Shown here: in pieces, positions 12,549 through 26,428 of the stretch
Layout: every line of letters starts with the position of its first letter
Position numbering within the stretch: the stretch's first letter is position 1
DNA from: Phocoena phocoena
Lineage: Eukaryota; Chordata; Mammalia; Artiodactyla; Phocoenidae
Assembly: GCF_963924675.1 (NCBI RefSeq)
Contig: NW_027077445.1
Location: forward strand, 310,001 to 374,000
DNA: 64,000 bases
Direction of reading: 5' to 3'
Notes under the pieces: model-generated
What the model saw: the letters and a program-made list of their open reading frames with translations, nothing else
The model's database searches: none
Told to the model about the DNA's origin: nothing
Made by a program: the position numbers and the translations under genes

Positions 12549-12708
12549 CGGTCTGGGAAGATCCCACATGCCGCAGAGCGGCTGGGCCCGTGAGCCATGG
12601 CCTCTGAGCCTGCACGTCCGGAGCCTGTGCTCCACAACGGGAGAGGCCACAACAGTGAGAGGCCCGCGTATCGCAAAAAAAAAAAAAATAAATAAAAAAA
12701 TAAATAAA

Positions 12709-12723
12709 TAAAATGCATCTCAG
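12709..12723 (+). repeat. Right target-site duplication of the SINE
   Basis: TAAAATGCATCTCAG, an exact copy of the 15 bases left of the element. The satellite unit resumes here without loss. Confidence 0.92.
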
Positions 12724-13216
12724 TTTTCGTATCCTGGTCCTCGGGTTCACCATTCCAGATGCTTTACTAACACTCTCCCTGCTTGGAGAGTCAGTGCCTT
12801 TAACCTCCTGTTTGGCACAGCTTGCAATGTCTGTGCAAGATGAACAGGAATAGGGAGAACCAATGAGAGACTAGCTGTAGGTGTCTGCACGGGCAAATGT
12901 AACGCTCATTTCCCACCAGGAAGAGGAATTAAACAAAGGCTCAGTGTGCCCTGCCGGAAACAGATCAGGGCCTGAAACAATCCTGCGGTTTTGTGCCCAG
13001 CTCACAAGAAAGCGAGTTGAAGAAAGGAGCTCAGGGGCACTGTAATTCACAAACCTGCAGAGTTATAAATGACAGCTATCCTCCAAAAATATATTGAAGT
13101 AAGCCTGCGAAGGGGACTTGAAAGCGGGGCAGAATTTCAGGAAAACGATTGCAGGGGGTAGACTGGAATTGCCCTGAAAGCATAGGAAAAGAGGCAGAAC
13201 GTTGACAATGATGCAC

Positions 13217-13288
13217 TTGGCCAAAAAGGGCGTATGCGTTTTTTCCTGAATATATTCAGGAAAAAACGCATACGCCCTTTTTGGCCAA
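13217..13288. repeat. Perfect 72 bp palindrome (U8 copy, representative)
   Basis: All 36 pairs match and there is no spacer; the symmetry centre is between 13252 and 13253 (GAATA/TATTC). Equally perfect copies lie at 18456-18527, 27187-27258, 32430-32501, 34178-34249, 39416-39487, 42911-42982, 46406-46477, 49900-49971 and 53392-53463. Confidence 0.93.
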
Positions 13289-14204
13289 CCAAGCAAGCCT
13301 GTAAAGGAAATCTGCACTACAATGAAGTCTCACTGCCCCCCCGGGAAAAGGGCCATCTGAAAAAAGTGTAAAATCCAGAAAGGTAGGACAGAATATGGAG
13401 ATCAGGGAGCATTGTTATGCTGATTGGCAGGATGTAAATTGCCAGCAGCCACCCTGGAGAAGTGTATGGTGTTTCCTGAAACACGTAAGAAACAAAGCAA
13501 CACAGCCTATGGCACTTCCACTTATGGTCCTATAGCTTACGGAAATTAAAATCAAAAACAGACAGCCACCCCAATATTTGGGACGGCTGTGTTCACAAGA
13601 AGCTCGTCAACAGTATCAGGTAAATATCCCAGAAAGCAAAAAATGGATAAAGAAGTTGTGGCACGTACGTACAATGCAATATCACTCAGCAATGAAATCT
13701 GTGTCATCAGGCCCGTAGCGGCATAGTGAGTGGATGCAGGTACGGTGATTCTACGTGAACTACGTCACACAGAAAAAGAAACATCATAAGATATCACTAA
13801 TACACGGAATGTAAACTTGACTACACATGAACTGAATTACAAAACAGAACAGGGTCTCAAATTTAGAAAACCAACTATTGCTTGCTTATGGGGAAAGGTG
13901 CCTTGGGGTGCTGCATAAAACCAGAGACTGAAATTAGCACAGATAACATTCCATAAGCCAAATATATATTAGAAAAGACCTACTCCTTGCTCAACGAAAT
14001 GGACTCAACACCACATATTCAACGCCTAGGAATATACCTGACTAGGAAGAATCTTAAAACCCATGGATATATATGTCTCCGTAAGAGAATCAAGCGTGTG
14101 TACAGCGGCCGATACGCAGCAGTGATAATCCGATAAATCCCATTATCAAAATAAATTTCGAAAACAAAACACAAAGACAGTGAAATAGAGAGCAATTCTT
14201 AAAT

Positions 14205-15949
14205 AATTCACTCAGGGCATGTGATGCAACCGGGATTAACCACATCTACACCCAGAGCTGGTTGAGACATAAGGCTGGACACTTCAGGCTGATAGCATTG
14301 GTGAGTTTCGGTGAGCAAATGCAGACCCTTTGAAGTCATACTGCATGGTACCCATTCCATGGGTCCCAACTCTCCAGGTTCAAAGGATTCTTCCTCTGCC
14401 TAAAACATGCATGAGAAACCCAGAGTATCATCCACCGTGTGATTGGGAAACAATTTAAAATGCATCTGAGATTTTGTATCCTTGTCCTCGGGTTCACCAT
14501 TCCAGATGCTTTACTAACAATCTCCCTGCTTGGAGACTCAGTGCCTTTAACCTCGTATTTGGCACAGCTTGCAATTTCTGTGCAAGATGAACAGGAATAG
14601 GGAGAACCAATGAGAGACTAGCTGTATGTGTCTGCACGGGCAAATGTAACGCTCATTGCCCACCAGGAAGAGGAATTAAACAAAGGCTCAGTGTGCCCTG
14701 CTGGAAACAGATTAGGGCCTGAAGCAATCCTGCGGTTTTATGCCCAGCTCACAAGAAAGCGAGTTGAAGAAAGGAGCTCAGGGGCACTAATTCACAAACC
14801 TGCAGAGTTATAAATGACAGCTATCTTCCAAAAGTATATTGAAGTAAGCCTGCGAAGGGGACTTGAAAGCGGGGCAGTAGTTCAGGAAAATGATTGCAGG
14901 GGGTAGACTGGAATTGCCCTGAAAGCATAGGAAAAGTGGCACAACGTCGACAATGATGCACTTCGCCAAAAAGGGCGTATGCGTTTTTTCCTGAATATAT
15001 TCAGGAAAAAACGCATACGCCCTTTTTGGCCAACCAAGCAAGCCTGTAAAGGAAATCTGCACTACAATGAAGTCTCACTGCCCCCCGGGCAAGAGGGCCA
15101 TCTGAAAAAAGTGTAAAATCAAGAAAGGTAGGACAGGATATGGAGAACAGGGAGCCTTGTTATGCTGATTGGCAGGATGTAAATTGCCAACAGGCACCCT
15201 GGAGAAGTGTATGGTGTTTCCTGAAACACGTAAGAAATACAGCAACACAGCCTATGGCAATTGCACTTATGGTCCTATTCCTTAGGGAAATTAAAATAAA
15301 AAACAGAGAGCCACCCCAAAGTTTGGGACGGCTGTGTTCCCAAGAAGGTCGTCTACAGTACGAGGTAAATATCCCAGAAAGCAAAAAATGGATAAAGAAG
15401 TTGTGGCACGTACGTGCAATGCAATATCACTCAGCAATGAAATCTGTGTCATCAGGCCCGTAGCGGCATAGTTAGTGGATGCAGGTACGGTGATTCTACG
15501 TGAACTACGTCACACAGAAAAAGAAACATCATAAGATATCACTAATACACGGAATGTAACCTTGACTACACATGAACTGAATTACAAAACAGAACAGGGT
15601 CTCAAATTTAGAAAACCAACTAGTGCTTGCTTATGGGGAAAGGTGCCGTGGGGTGCTGCATAAAACCAGAGACTGAAATTAGCACAGATAACATTCCATA
15701 AGCCAAATATATAATAGACAAGACCTACTCCTTGCTCAACGAAATGGACCCAACACCACATATTCAACGCCTAGGAATATACCTGACTAGGAAGAATCTT
15801 AAAACCCATGGATATATATGTCTCCGTAAGAGAATCAAGCGTGTGTACAGCAGCCGAAATGCAGCAGTGAAAATCCGATAAATCCCATTATCAAAATAAA
15901 CTTCGAAAACAAAACACAAAGACAGTGAAATAGAGAGCAATTCGTAAAT
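14205..15949 (+). repeat. Satellite unit U9 (subtype B1)
   Basis: 1,745 bp. The palindrome at 14962-15033 has one mismatch (left arm TTCGCC for TTGGCC). The left part carries CAAAGGATTC and GAGATTTTGTATCC, variants shared with U4 and so a separate lineage of left halves. Confidence 0.88.
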
Positions 15950-17696
15950 AATTCACTCAGGGCATGTGATGCAACCGGGATTGACCACATCTACACCCAG
16001 AGCTGGTTGAGACATAAGGCTGGACACTTCAGGCTGATAGCATTGGTGAGTTTCGGTGAGCAAATGCAGACCCTTTGAAGTCATACTACATGTTACCTAT
16101 TCCATGGGTCCCAACTCTTCAGGTTCAAGGGATTCTTCCTCCAGCTAAAACATGCATGGGAATCCCACAGTATGGTCCACCGTGTGATTGGGAAACGATT
16201 TAAAATGCATCTCAGTTTTCGTATCCTGTTCCTCGGGTTCACCATTCCAGATGCTTTACTAACACTCTCCCTGCTTGGAGAGTCAGTGCCTTTAAGCTCC
16301 TCTTTGGCACAGCTTGCAATTTCTGTGCAAGATGAACAGGAATAGGGAGAACCAATGAGAGACTAGCTGTAGGTGTCTGCACGGGCAAATGTAACGCTCA
16401 TTGCCCACCAGGAAGAGGAATTAAACAAAGGCTCAGTGTGCCCTGCTGGAAACAGATTAGGGCCTGAAGCAATCCTGCGGTTTTGTGCCCAGCTCACAAG
16501 AAAGCGAGTTGAAGAAAGGAGCTCAGGGGCACTGTAATTCACAAACCTGCACAGTTATAAATGACAGCTATCTTCCAAAAGTATATTGAAGTAAGCCAGC
16601 GAAGGGGACTTGAAAGCGGGGCAGTAGTTCAGGAAAATGATTGCAGGGGGTAGACTGGAATTGCCCTGAAAGCATAGATAAAGAGGCACAATATCGACAA
16701 TGATGCACTTGGCCAAAAAGGGCGCATGCGTTTTTTCCTGAATATATTCAGGAAAAAACGCATACGCCCTTTTTGGCCCACCAAGCAAGCCTGTAAAGGA
16801 AATCTGCACTACAATGAAGTCTCACTGCCCCCCGGGCAAAAGGGTCATCTGAAAAAAGTGTAAAATCCAGAAAGGTAGGACAGGATATGGAGAACAGGGA
16901 GCCTTGTTATGCTGATTGGCAGGTTGTAAATTGCCAGCAGCCACCCTGGAGAAGTGTATGGTGTTTCCTGAAACACGTAAGAAACAAAGCAACACAGCCT
17001 ATGGCACTTCCACTTATGGTCCTATAGCTTACGGAAATTAAAATCAAAAACAGACAGCCACCCCAATATTTGGGACGGCTGTGTTCACAAGAAGCTCGTC
17101 TACAGTATCAGGTAAATATCCCAGAAAGCAAAAAATGGATAAAGAAGTTGTGGCACGTACGTACAATGCAATATCACTCAGCAATGAAATCTCTGTCATC
17201 AGGCCCGTAGTGGCATAGTTAGTGGATGCAGGTACGGTGATTCTATGTGAACTACGTCACACAGAAAAAGAAACATCATAAGATGTCACTAATACACAGA
17301 ATGTAAACTTGACTACACATGAACTGAATTACAAAACAGAAGAGGGTCTAAAATTTAGAAAACCAACTAGTGCTTGCTTATGGGGAAAGGTGCCTTGGGG
17401 TGCTGCATAAAACCAGAGACTGAAATTAGCACAGATAACTTTCCATAAGCCAAATATGTAATAGAGAAGACCTACTCCTTGCTCAACGAAATGGACCCAA
17501 CACCACATATTCAACGCCTAGGAATATACCTGACTAGGAAGAATCTTAAAACCCATGGATATATATGTCTCCGTAAGAGAATCAAGCATGTGTACAGCGG
17601 CCGAAACACAGCAGTGAAAATCCGATAAATCCCATTATCAAAATAAATTTCGAAAACAAAACACAAAGACAGTGAAATAGAGAGCAATTCTTAAAT
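15950..17696 (+). repeat. Satellite unit U10 (subtype A)
   Basis: 1,747 bp. The palindrome at 16709-16780 has two mismatched pairs (left 17, right 35). GCAGTAGTTCAGGAAAATG just upstream of the palindrome is shared with U9. Confidence 0.88.
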
Positions 17697-19442
17697 AATT
17701 CACTCAGGGCATGTGATGCAACAGGGATTGACCACATCTACAACCAGAGCTGATTGAGACATAAGGCTGGACACTTCAGGCTGATAACATTGGTGAGTTT
17801 CGGTGAGCAAATGCAGACACTTTGAAGTCATACTGCATGGTACCCATTCCATGGTTCCCAACTCTCCAGGTTCAAGGTATTCTTCCTCCAGCTAAAACAT
17901 GCATGGAAAACACAGAGTATCGTCCACCATGTGATTGGGAAACGATTTAAAATGCATCTCAGTTTTCGTATCCTGGTCCTCGGGTTCACCATTCCAGATG
18001 CTTTACTAACACTCTCCCCGCTTGAAGAGTCAGTGCCTTTAACCTCCTCTTTGGCACAGCTTGCAATTTCTGTGCAAGATGAACAGGAATAGGGAGAACC
18101 AATGAGAGACTAGCTGTAGGTGTCTGCACGGGCAAATGTAACACTCATTGCCCACCAGGAAGAGGAATTAAACAAAGGCTCAGCATGCCCTGCTGGAAAC
18201 AGATTAGGGCGTGAAGCAATCCTGCCGTTTTGTGCCCAGCTCACAAGAAAGCGAGTTGAAGAAAGGAGCTCAGGGGCACTGTAATTCACAAAACTGCAGT
18301 GTTATAATTGACAGCTATCCTCCAAAAATATATTGAAGTAAGCCTGCGAAGGGGACTTGAAAGCGTGGCAGAATTTCAGGAAAACGATTGCAGGGGGTAG
18401 ACTGGAATTGCACTGAAAGCATAGGAAAAGAGGCACAATGTCAACAATGATGCACTTGGCCAAAAAGGGCGTATGCGTTTTTTCCTGAATATATTCAGGA
18501 AAAAACGCATACGCCCTTTTTGGCCAACCAAGCAAGCCTGTAAAGGAAATCTGCACTACAATGAAGTCTCACTGCCCCCCGGGCAAAACGGCCATCTGAA
18601 AAAAGTGTAAAATCCGGAAAGGTAGGACAGAATATGGAGAACAGGGAGCCTTGTTATGCTGATTGGCAGGATGTAAATTGCCAGCAGCCACCCTGGAGAA
18701 ATGTATGGTGTTTCCTGAAACACGTAAGAAACAAAGCAACACAGCCTATGGCACTTCCACTTATGGTCCTATAGCTTACGGAAATTAAAATCAAAAACAG
18801 ACAGCCACCCCAATATTTGGGACGGCTGTGTTCACAAGAAGCTCGTCTACAGTATCAGGTAAATATACGAGAAAGCAAAAAATGGATAAAGAAGTTGTGG
18901 CACGTACGTACAATGCAATATCACTCAGCAATGAAATCTGTGTCATCAGGCCCATAGCGGAATAGTGAGTGGATGCAGGTACGGTGATTCTACGTGAACT
19001 ACGTCACACAGAAAAAGAAACATCATAAGATATCGCTAATACACCGAATGTAAACTTGACTACACATGTACTGAATTACAAAACAGAACAGGGTCTCAAA
19101 TTTAGAAAACCAACTAGTGCTTGCTTATGGGGAAAGGTGCCTTGGGGTGCTGCATAAAACCAGAGACTGAAATTAGCACAGATAACTTTCCATAAGCCAA
19201 ATATGTAATAGACAAGACCTACTCCTTGCGCAACGAAATGGACCCAACACCACATATTCAACGCCTAGGAATATACCTGACTAGGAAGAATCTTAAAACC
19301 CATGGATATATATGTCTCCATAAGAGAATCAAGCGTGTGAACAGCGGCCAAACGCAGCAGTGAAAATCCGATAAATCCCATTATCAAAATAAATTTCGAA
19401 AACAAAACACAAAGACAGTGAAATAGAGAGCAATTCTTAAAT
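17697..19442 (+). repeat. Satellite unit U11 (subtype A)
   Basis: 1,746 bp. The palindrome at 18456-18527 is perfect. It carries GTTATAATTGACAGC, a variant also found in U7, U12, U14 and U21. Confidence 0.88.
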
Positions 19443-21185
19443 AATTCACTCAGGGCATGTGATGCAACCGGGATTGACCACATCTACACCCAGAGCTGGT
19501 TGAGACATAAGGCTGGACACTTCAGGCTGATAGCATTGGTGAGTTTCGGTGAGCAAATGCAGACCCTTTGAAGTCATACTGCATGGTACCCATTGCATGG
19601 GTCCCAACTCTCCAGGTTCAAGGGATTCTTCCTCCAGCTAAAACATGCATGTGAAACCCACAGTATGGTCCACCGTGTTATGGGGAAATGATTTAAAATG
19701 CATCTCAGTTTTCGTATCCTGGTCCTCGGGTTCACCATTCCAGATGCTTTACTAACACTCTCCCCGCTTGGAGAGTCAGTGCCTTTAACCTCCTCTTTGG
19801 CACAGCTTGCAATTTCTGTGCAAGATGAACAGGAATAGGGAGAACCAATGAGAGACTAGCTGTAGGTGTCTGCAAGGGCAAATGTAACGCTCATTGCCCA
19901 CCAGGAAGAGGAATTAACCAAAGGCTCAGCATGCCCTGCCGGAAACAGATTAGGGCCTGAAGCAATCCTGCGGTTTTGTGCCCAGCTCACAAGGAAGCGA
20001 GTTGAAGAAAAGAGCTCAGGGGCACTGTAATTCACAAACCTGCAGAGTTATAATTGACAGCTATCATCCAAAAATATATTGAAGTAAGCCTGCGAAGGGG
20101 ACTTGAAAGCGGGGCAGAATTTCAGGAAAACGATTGCAGGGGGTAGACTGGAATTGCCCTGAAACCATAGGAAAGGAGGCACAACGTCGACAATGATGCA
20201 CTTGGCCAGAAAGGGCGAATGCGTTTTTTCCTGAATTCAGGAAAAAACGCATACGCCCTTTTTGGCCAACCAAGCAAGCCTGTAAAGGAAATCTGCACTA
20301 CAATGAAGTCTCACTGCCCCCGGGGCAAAAGGGCCATCTGAAAAATGTGTAAAATCCAGAAAAGTAGGACAGGATATGGAGAACAGGGAGCCTTGTTATG
20401 CTTATTGGCAGGATGTAAATTGCCAGCAGCCACCCTGGAGAAGTGTATGGTGTTTCCTGAAACACGTAAGAAACAAAGCAACACAGCCTATGGCACTTCC
20501 AATTATGGTCCTATAGCTTACGGAAACTAAAATCAAAAACAGACAGCCACCCCAATATTTGGGACGGCTGTATTCACAAGAAGCTCGTCTAGAGTATCAG
20601 GTAAATATCCCAAAAAGCAAAAAATGGATGAAGAATTTGTGGCACGTACGTACAATGCAATATCACTCAGCAATGAAATCTGTGTCCTCAGGCCCGTAGC
20701 GGCATAGTGAGTGGATGCAGGTACGGTGATTCTACGTGAACTACATCACACAGAAAAAGAAACATCATAAGATATCACTAATACACGGAATATAAACTTG
20801 ACTACACATGAACTGTATTACAAAACAGAACAGGGTCTCAAATTTAGAAAACCAACTAGTGCTTGCTTATGGGGAAAGGTGCCTTGGGGTGCTGCATAAA
20901 ACAAGAGACTGAAATTAGCACAGATAACTTTCCATAAGCCAAATATGTAATAGACAAGACCTACTCCTTGCTCAACGAAATGGACCCAACACCACATATT
21001 CAACGCCTAGGTATATACCTGACTAGGGAGAATCTTAAAACCCATGGATATATATGTCTCCGTAAGAGAATCAAGCGTGTGTACAGCAGCCGAAACGCAG
21101 CAGTGAAAATCCGATAAATCCCATTATCAAAATAAATTTCGAAAACAAAACACAAAGACAGTGAAATAGAGAGCAATTCTTAAAT
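19443..21185 (+). repeat. Satellite unit U12 (subtype A, shortened palindrome)
   Basis: 1,743 bp. The palindrome (20202-20269) has lost 4 bases at its centre, leaving GAATTC, and is still symmetric there. It also carries CAGAAAGGGCGAATGCG in the left arm. These variants are shared only with U21. Confidence 0.9.
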
Positions 21186-22932
21186 AATTCACTCAGGGCA
21201 TGTGATGCAACAGGGATTGACCACATCTACACCCAGAGCTGGTTGAGACATAAGGCTGGACACTTCAGGCTGATAGCATTGGTGAGTTTCGTTGAGCAAA
21301 TGCAGACCCTTTGAAGTCATACTGCATGGTACCCATTCCATGGGTCCCAACTCTCCAGGTTCAAGGGATTCTTCCTCCAGCTAAAACATGCATGGGAAAC
21401 CCAGAGTATCGTCCACGGTGTGATTGGGAAACGATTTAAAATGCATCTCAGTTTTCGTATCCTGGTCCTCGGGTTCACCATTCCAGATGCTTTACTAACA
21501 CTCTCCCCGCTTGGAGAGTCAGTGCCTTTAACCTCCTCTTTGGCACAGCTTGCAATTTCTGTGCAAGATGAACAGGAATAGGGAGAACCAATGAGAGACT
21601 AGCTGTAGGTGTCTGCACGGGCAAATGTAACGCTCATTGCCCACCAGGAAGGGGAATTAAACAAAGGCTCAGTGTGCCCTGCTGGAAACAGATTAGGGCC
21701 TGAAGCAATCCTGCGGTTTTGTGCCCAGCTCACAAGAAAGCGAGTTGAAGAAAGGAGCTCAGGGACACTGTAATTCACAAACTTGCAGAGTTATAAATGA
21801 CAGCTATCCTCCAAAAATATATTGAAGTAAGTCTGCGAAGGGGACTTGAAAGCGGGGCAGAATTTCAGGAAAACGATTGCAGGGGGTAGACTGGAATAGC
21901 TCTGAAAGCATAGGAAAAGAGGCACAACGTCGACAATGATGCATTTGGCTAAAAAGGGCGTATGCGTTTTTTCCTGAATATATTCAGGAAAAAACGCATA
22001 CGCCCTTTTTGGGCAACCAAGCAATCCTGTAAAGGAAATCTGCACTACAATGAAGTCTCACTGCCACCCGGGCAAGAGGGCCATCTGAAAAAAGTGTAAA
22101 ATCCAGAAAGGTAGGACAGGATATGGAGAACAGGGAGCCTTGTTATGCTGATTGGCAGGATGTAAATTGCCAACAGCCACCCTGGAGAAGTGTATGGTGT
22201 TTCCTGAAACACGTAAGAAATAAAGCAACACAGCCTATGGCAATTGCACTTATGGTCCTATTCCTTAGGGAAATTAAAATCAAAAGCAGAGAGCCACCCC
22301 AATATTTGGGACGGCTGTGTTCACAGGAAGCTCGTCTACAGTACCAGGTAAATATCCCAGAAAGCAAAAAATGGATAAAGAAGTTGTGGCACGTACGTGC
22401 AATGCAATATCACTCAGCAATGAAATCTGTGTCATCAGGCCCGTAGCGGCATAGAGAGTGGATGCAGGTACGGTGATTCTACGTGAACTACGTCACACAG
22501 AAAAAGAAACATCATAAGATATCACTAATACACGGAATGTAAACTTGACTACACATGAACTGAATTACAAAACAGAACAGGGTCTCAAATTTAGAAAACC
22601 AACTAGTGCTTGCTTATGGGGAAAGGCGCCTTGGGGTGCTGCATAAAACCAGAGACTGAAATTAGCACAGATAACATTCCATAAGCCAAATATGTAATAG
22701 ACAAGACGTACTCCTTGCTCAACGAAATGGACTCAACACCACATATTCAACGCCTAGGAATATACCTGACTAGGAAGAATCTTAAAACCCATGGAAATAT
22801 ATGTCTCCGTAAGAGAATCAAGCGTGTGTACAGCGGCCGAAACGTAGCAGTGAAAATCCGATAAATCCCATTATCAAAATAAATTTCGAAAACAAAACAC
22901 AAAGACAGTGAAATAGAGAGCAATTCTTAAAT
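21186..22932 (+). repeat. Satellite unit U13 (subtype B1, mixed)
   Basis: 1,747 bp. It has B-type AATTGCAC and TTCCTTAGGG but A-type AATATTTGGG, so it looks mosaic. The palindrome at 21945-22016 has mismatches at left 6 and right 33. Confidence 0.86.
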
Positions 22933-24678
22933 AATTCACTCAGGGCATGTGATGCAACCGGGATTGACCACATCTACACCCAGAGCTGGTTGAGACATAA
23001 GGCTGGACACTTCAGGCTGATAGCATTGGTGAGTTTCGGTGAGCAAATGCAGACCCTTTGAAGTCATACTGCATTGTACCCATTCCATGGGTCCCAACTC
23101 TCCAGGTTCAAGGGATTCTTCCTTCAGCTAAAACATGCATTGAAAACACAGAGTATGGTACACCGTGAGATTGGGAAACGATTTACAATGGATCTCAGTT
23201 TTCGTATCCATGTCCTCGGGTTCACCATTCCAGACGCTTTACTAACAGTCTCCCCGCTTGGAGAGTCAGGGCCTTTAACCTCCTGTTTGGCACAGTTTGC
23301 AATTTCTGGTCAAGATGAACAGGAATAGGGAGAACCAATGAGAGACTAGCTGTAGGTGTCTGCTCGGCCAAATATAACACTCATTGCCCACCAGGAAGAG
23401 GAATTAAACAAAGGCTCAGTGTGCACTGCTGGAAACAGATTAGGGCCTGAAGCAATCCTGCGGTTTTGTGCCCAGCTCACAAGAAAGCGAGTTGAAGAAA
23501 GGAGCTCAGGGGCACTGTAATTCACAAACCTGCAGAGTTATAATTGACAGCTAACATCCAAAAATATATTGAAGTAAGCCTGCGAAGGGGACTTGAAAGC
23601 GGGGCAGAATTTCAGGAAAACGATTGCAGGGGGTAGACTGGAATTGCCCTGAAAGCATAGGAAAAGAGGCAGAACGTCGACAATGATGCACTTGGCCAAT
23701 AAGGGCGTATGCGTTTTTTCCTGAATATATTCAGGAAAAAACGCATACGCCCTTTTTGGCCAATCAAGCAAGCCTGTAAAGGAAATCAGCACTACAGTGA
23801 AGTCTCACTGCCCCGCGGGCAAAAGGGCCATCTGAAAAAAGTGTAAAATCCAGAAAGTTAGGACAGGATTTGGAGAACAGGGAGCCTTGTTATGCTGATT
23901 GGCAGGATGTAAATTGCCAACAGGCACCCTGGAGAAGTGTATGGTGTTTCCTGGAACACGTAAGAAATACAGCAACACAGCCTATGGCAATTGCACTTAT
24001 GGTCCTATTCCTTAGGGAAATTAAAATCAAAAACAGAGAGCCACCCCAAAGTTTGGGACGGCTGTGTTCCCAAGAAGCTCGTCTACAGTACCAGGTAAAT
24101 ATCCCAGAAAGCAAAAATGGATAAAGAAGTTGTGGCACGTACGTGCAATGCAGTATCACTCAGCAATGAAATCTGTGTCATCAGGCCCGTAGCGGCAAAG
24201 TGAGTGGATGCAGGTACGGTGATTCTACGTGAACTACGTCACACAGAAAAAGAAACATCATAAGATATCACTAATACACGGAATGTAAACTTGACTACAC
24301 GTGAACTGAATTACAAAACAGAACAGGGTCTCAAATTTAGAAAACCAACTAGTGCTTGCTTATGGGAAAAGGTGCCTTGGGGTGCTGCATAAAACCAGAG
24401 ACTGAAATTAGCACAGATAACTTTCCATAAGCCAAATATGCAATAGACAAGACCTACTCCTTGCTCAATGAAATGGACCCAACACCACATATTCAACGCC
24501 TAGGAATATACCTGACTAGGAAAAATCTTAAGACACATGGATATATATGTCTCCGTAAGAGAATCAAGCGTGTGTACAGCGGCCGAAACGCAGCAGTGAA
24601 AATCCGATAAATCCCATTATCAAAATAAATTTCAAAAACAAAACACAAAGACAGTGAAATAGAGAGCAATTCTTAAAT
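22933..24678 (+). repeat. Satellite unit U14 (subtype B1)
   Basis: 1,746 bp. The palindrome at 23692-23763 has one mismatch (left 9). From about 23,960 it shares private variants with U22: GCAAAAATGG with five A, GGCAAAGTGAG, ACACGTGAACTG, ATATGCAATAG, CTTAAGACACATGG. Confidence 0.88.
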
Positions 24679-26428
24679 AATTCACTCAGGGCATGTGATG
24701 CAACAGGGATTGACCACATCTACACCCAGAGCTGGTTGAGACATAAGGCTGGACACTTCAGGCTGATAGCATTGGTGAGTTTCGGTGAGCAAATGCAGAC
24801 CCTTTGAAGTCATACTGCATGGTACCCATTGCATGGGTCCCAACTCTCCAGGTTCAAGGGATTCTTCCTCCAGCTAAAACATGCATGGGAAACCCAGAGT
24901 ATCGTCCACCGTGTGATTGGGAAACGATTTAAAATGCATCTCAGTTTTCGTATCCTGGTCCTCGGGTTCACCATTCCAGATGCTTTACTAACACTCTCCC
25001 CGCTTGGAGAGTCAGTGCCTTTAACCTCCTGTTTGGCACAGCTTGCAATTTCTGTGCAAGATGAACAGGACTAGGGAGAACCAATGAGAGACTAGCTGTA
25101 GGTGTCTGCACGGGCAAATGTAACGCTCATTGCCGACCAGGAAGAGGAATTAAACAAAGGCTCAGCGTGCCCTGCTGAAAACAGATTAGGGCCTGATGCA
25201 ATCCTGCTGTTTTGTGCCCAGCTCACAAGAAAGGGAGTTGAAGAATGGAGCTCAGGGGCACGGTAATTCACAAACCTGCAGAGATATAAATGACAGCTAT
25301 CCTCCAAAAATATATTGAAGTAAGCCTGCGAAGGGGACTTGAAAGCGGGGCAGAATTTCAGGAAAACGATTGCATGCGGGTAGACTGGAATTGCCCTGAA
25401 AGCATAGGAAAAGAGGCACAACGTCGACAATGATGCACTTGGCCAAAAAGGGCGTATGCGTTTTTTCCTGAATATATTCAGGAAAAAACACATACGCCCT
25501 TTTTGGCCAACCAAGCAAGCCTGTAATGGAAATCTGCACTACAATGAAATCTCACTGCCCCCCTGGGCAAAAGGGCCATCTGAAAAAAGTGTAAAATCCA
25601 GAAAGGTAGGACAGGATATGGAGAACAGGGAGCCTTGTTATGCTGATTGGCAGGATGTAAATTGCCAACAGCCACCCTGGAGAAGTGTATGGTGTTTCCT
25701 GAAACACATAAGAAATAAAGCAACACAGCCTACGGCAATTGCACTTATGGTCCTATTGCTTAGGGAAATTAAAATCAAAAATAGAGAGCCACCCCAAAGT
25801 TTGGGACGGCTGTGTTCCCAAGAAGCTCGTCTACAGTACCAGGTAAATATCCCAGAAAGCAAAAAATGGATAAAGAAGTTGTGGCACGTACGTGCAATGC
25901 AACATCACTCAGCAATGAAATCTGTGTCATCAGGACCGTAGCGGCATAGTGAGTGGATGCAGGTATGGTGATTCTACGTGAACTACGTCACACAGAAAAA
26001 GAAACATCATAAGATATCACTAATACACGGAATGTAAACTTGACTACACATGAACTGAATTACAAAACAGAACAGGGTCTCAAATTTAGAAAACCAACTA
26101 GTGCTTGCTTATTGGGGAAAGGTGCCTTGGGCTGCTGCATAAAACCAGAGACTGAAATTAGCACAGATAACATTCCATAAGCCAAATATGTAATAGACAA
26201 GACCTACTCCTTGCTCAACGAAATAGACTCAACACCACATATTCAACGCCTAGGAATATACCTGACTAGGAAGAATCTTAAAACCCATGGATATATATGT
26301 CTCCATAAGAGAATCAAGCGTGTGTACAGCGGCCGAAAAGCAGCAGTGAAAATCCGATAAATCCCATTATCAAAATAAATTTCGAAAACAAAACACAAAG
26401 ACAGTGAAATAGAGAGCAATTCTTAAAT
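24679..26428 (+). repeat. Satellite unit U15 (subtype B2)
   Basis: 1,750 bp. The palindrome at 25439-25510 has one mismatch (right 16). The private words GATTGCATGCGGG, CTGATGCAATCCTGCTG, CCTACGGCAATTGC and AAAATAGAGAGCC are shared with U23 only. Confidence 0.88.

Larger units (their letters stand above)
12484..12708 (+). mobile_element. CHR-type SINE (tRNA-Glu-derived, cetacean)
   Basis: It begins GGCTTCCCTGGTGGCGCAGT, the usual start of CHR-family SINEs of whales, hippos and ruminants. The tRNA-related head is followed by a tRNA-unrelated body (GATCCCACATGCCGC, GAGCCATGGCC, CACAACGGGAGAGGCCAC) and an A-rich tail with AAATA runs (12,675-12,708). The element is full length or nearly so, and its 15 bp target-site duplication is perfect, so the insertion is fairly recent. 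It interrupts one satellite unit only and has not been copied to other units in the window. It is mobilised in trans by LINE-1 machinery. The subfamily (CHR-1 or CHR-2 and their variants) cannot be settled by eye. Confidence 0.92.
12218..14204 (+). repeat. Satellite unit U8 (subtype A) carrying a SINE
   Basis: 1,987 bp, equal to a 1,747 bp unit plus a 240 bp retroposon insertion including one target-site copy. The palindrome at 13217-13288 is perfect over all 72 bases. The unit is otherwise ordinary. Confidence 0.92.

Noticed and set aside
12484..12708. A functional tRNA gene
   Set aside because: The A and B boxes belong to a SINE head; the sequence continues into the SINE body and A-rich tail and does not fold as a mature tRNA with an acceptor stem.
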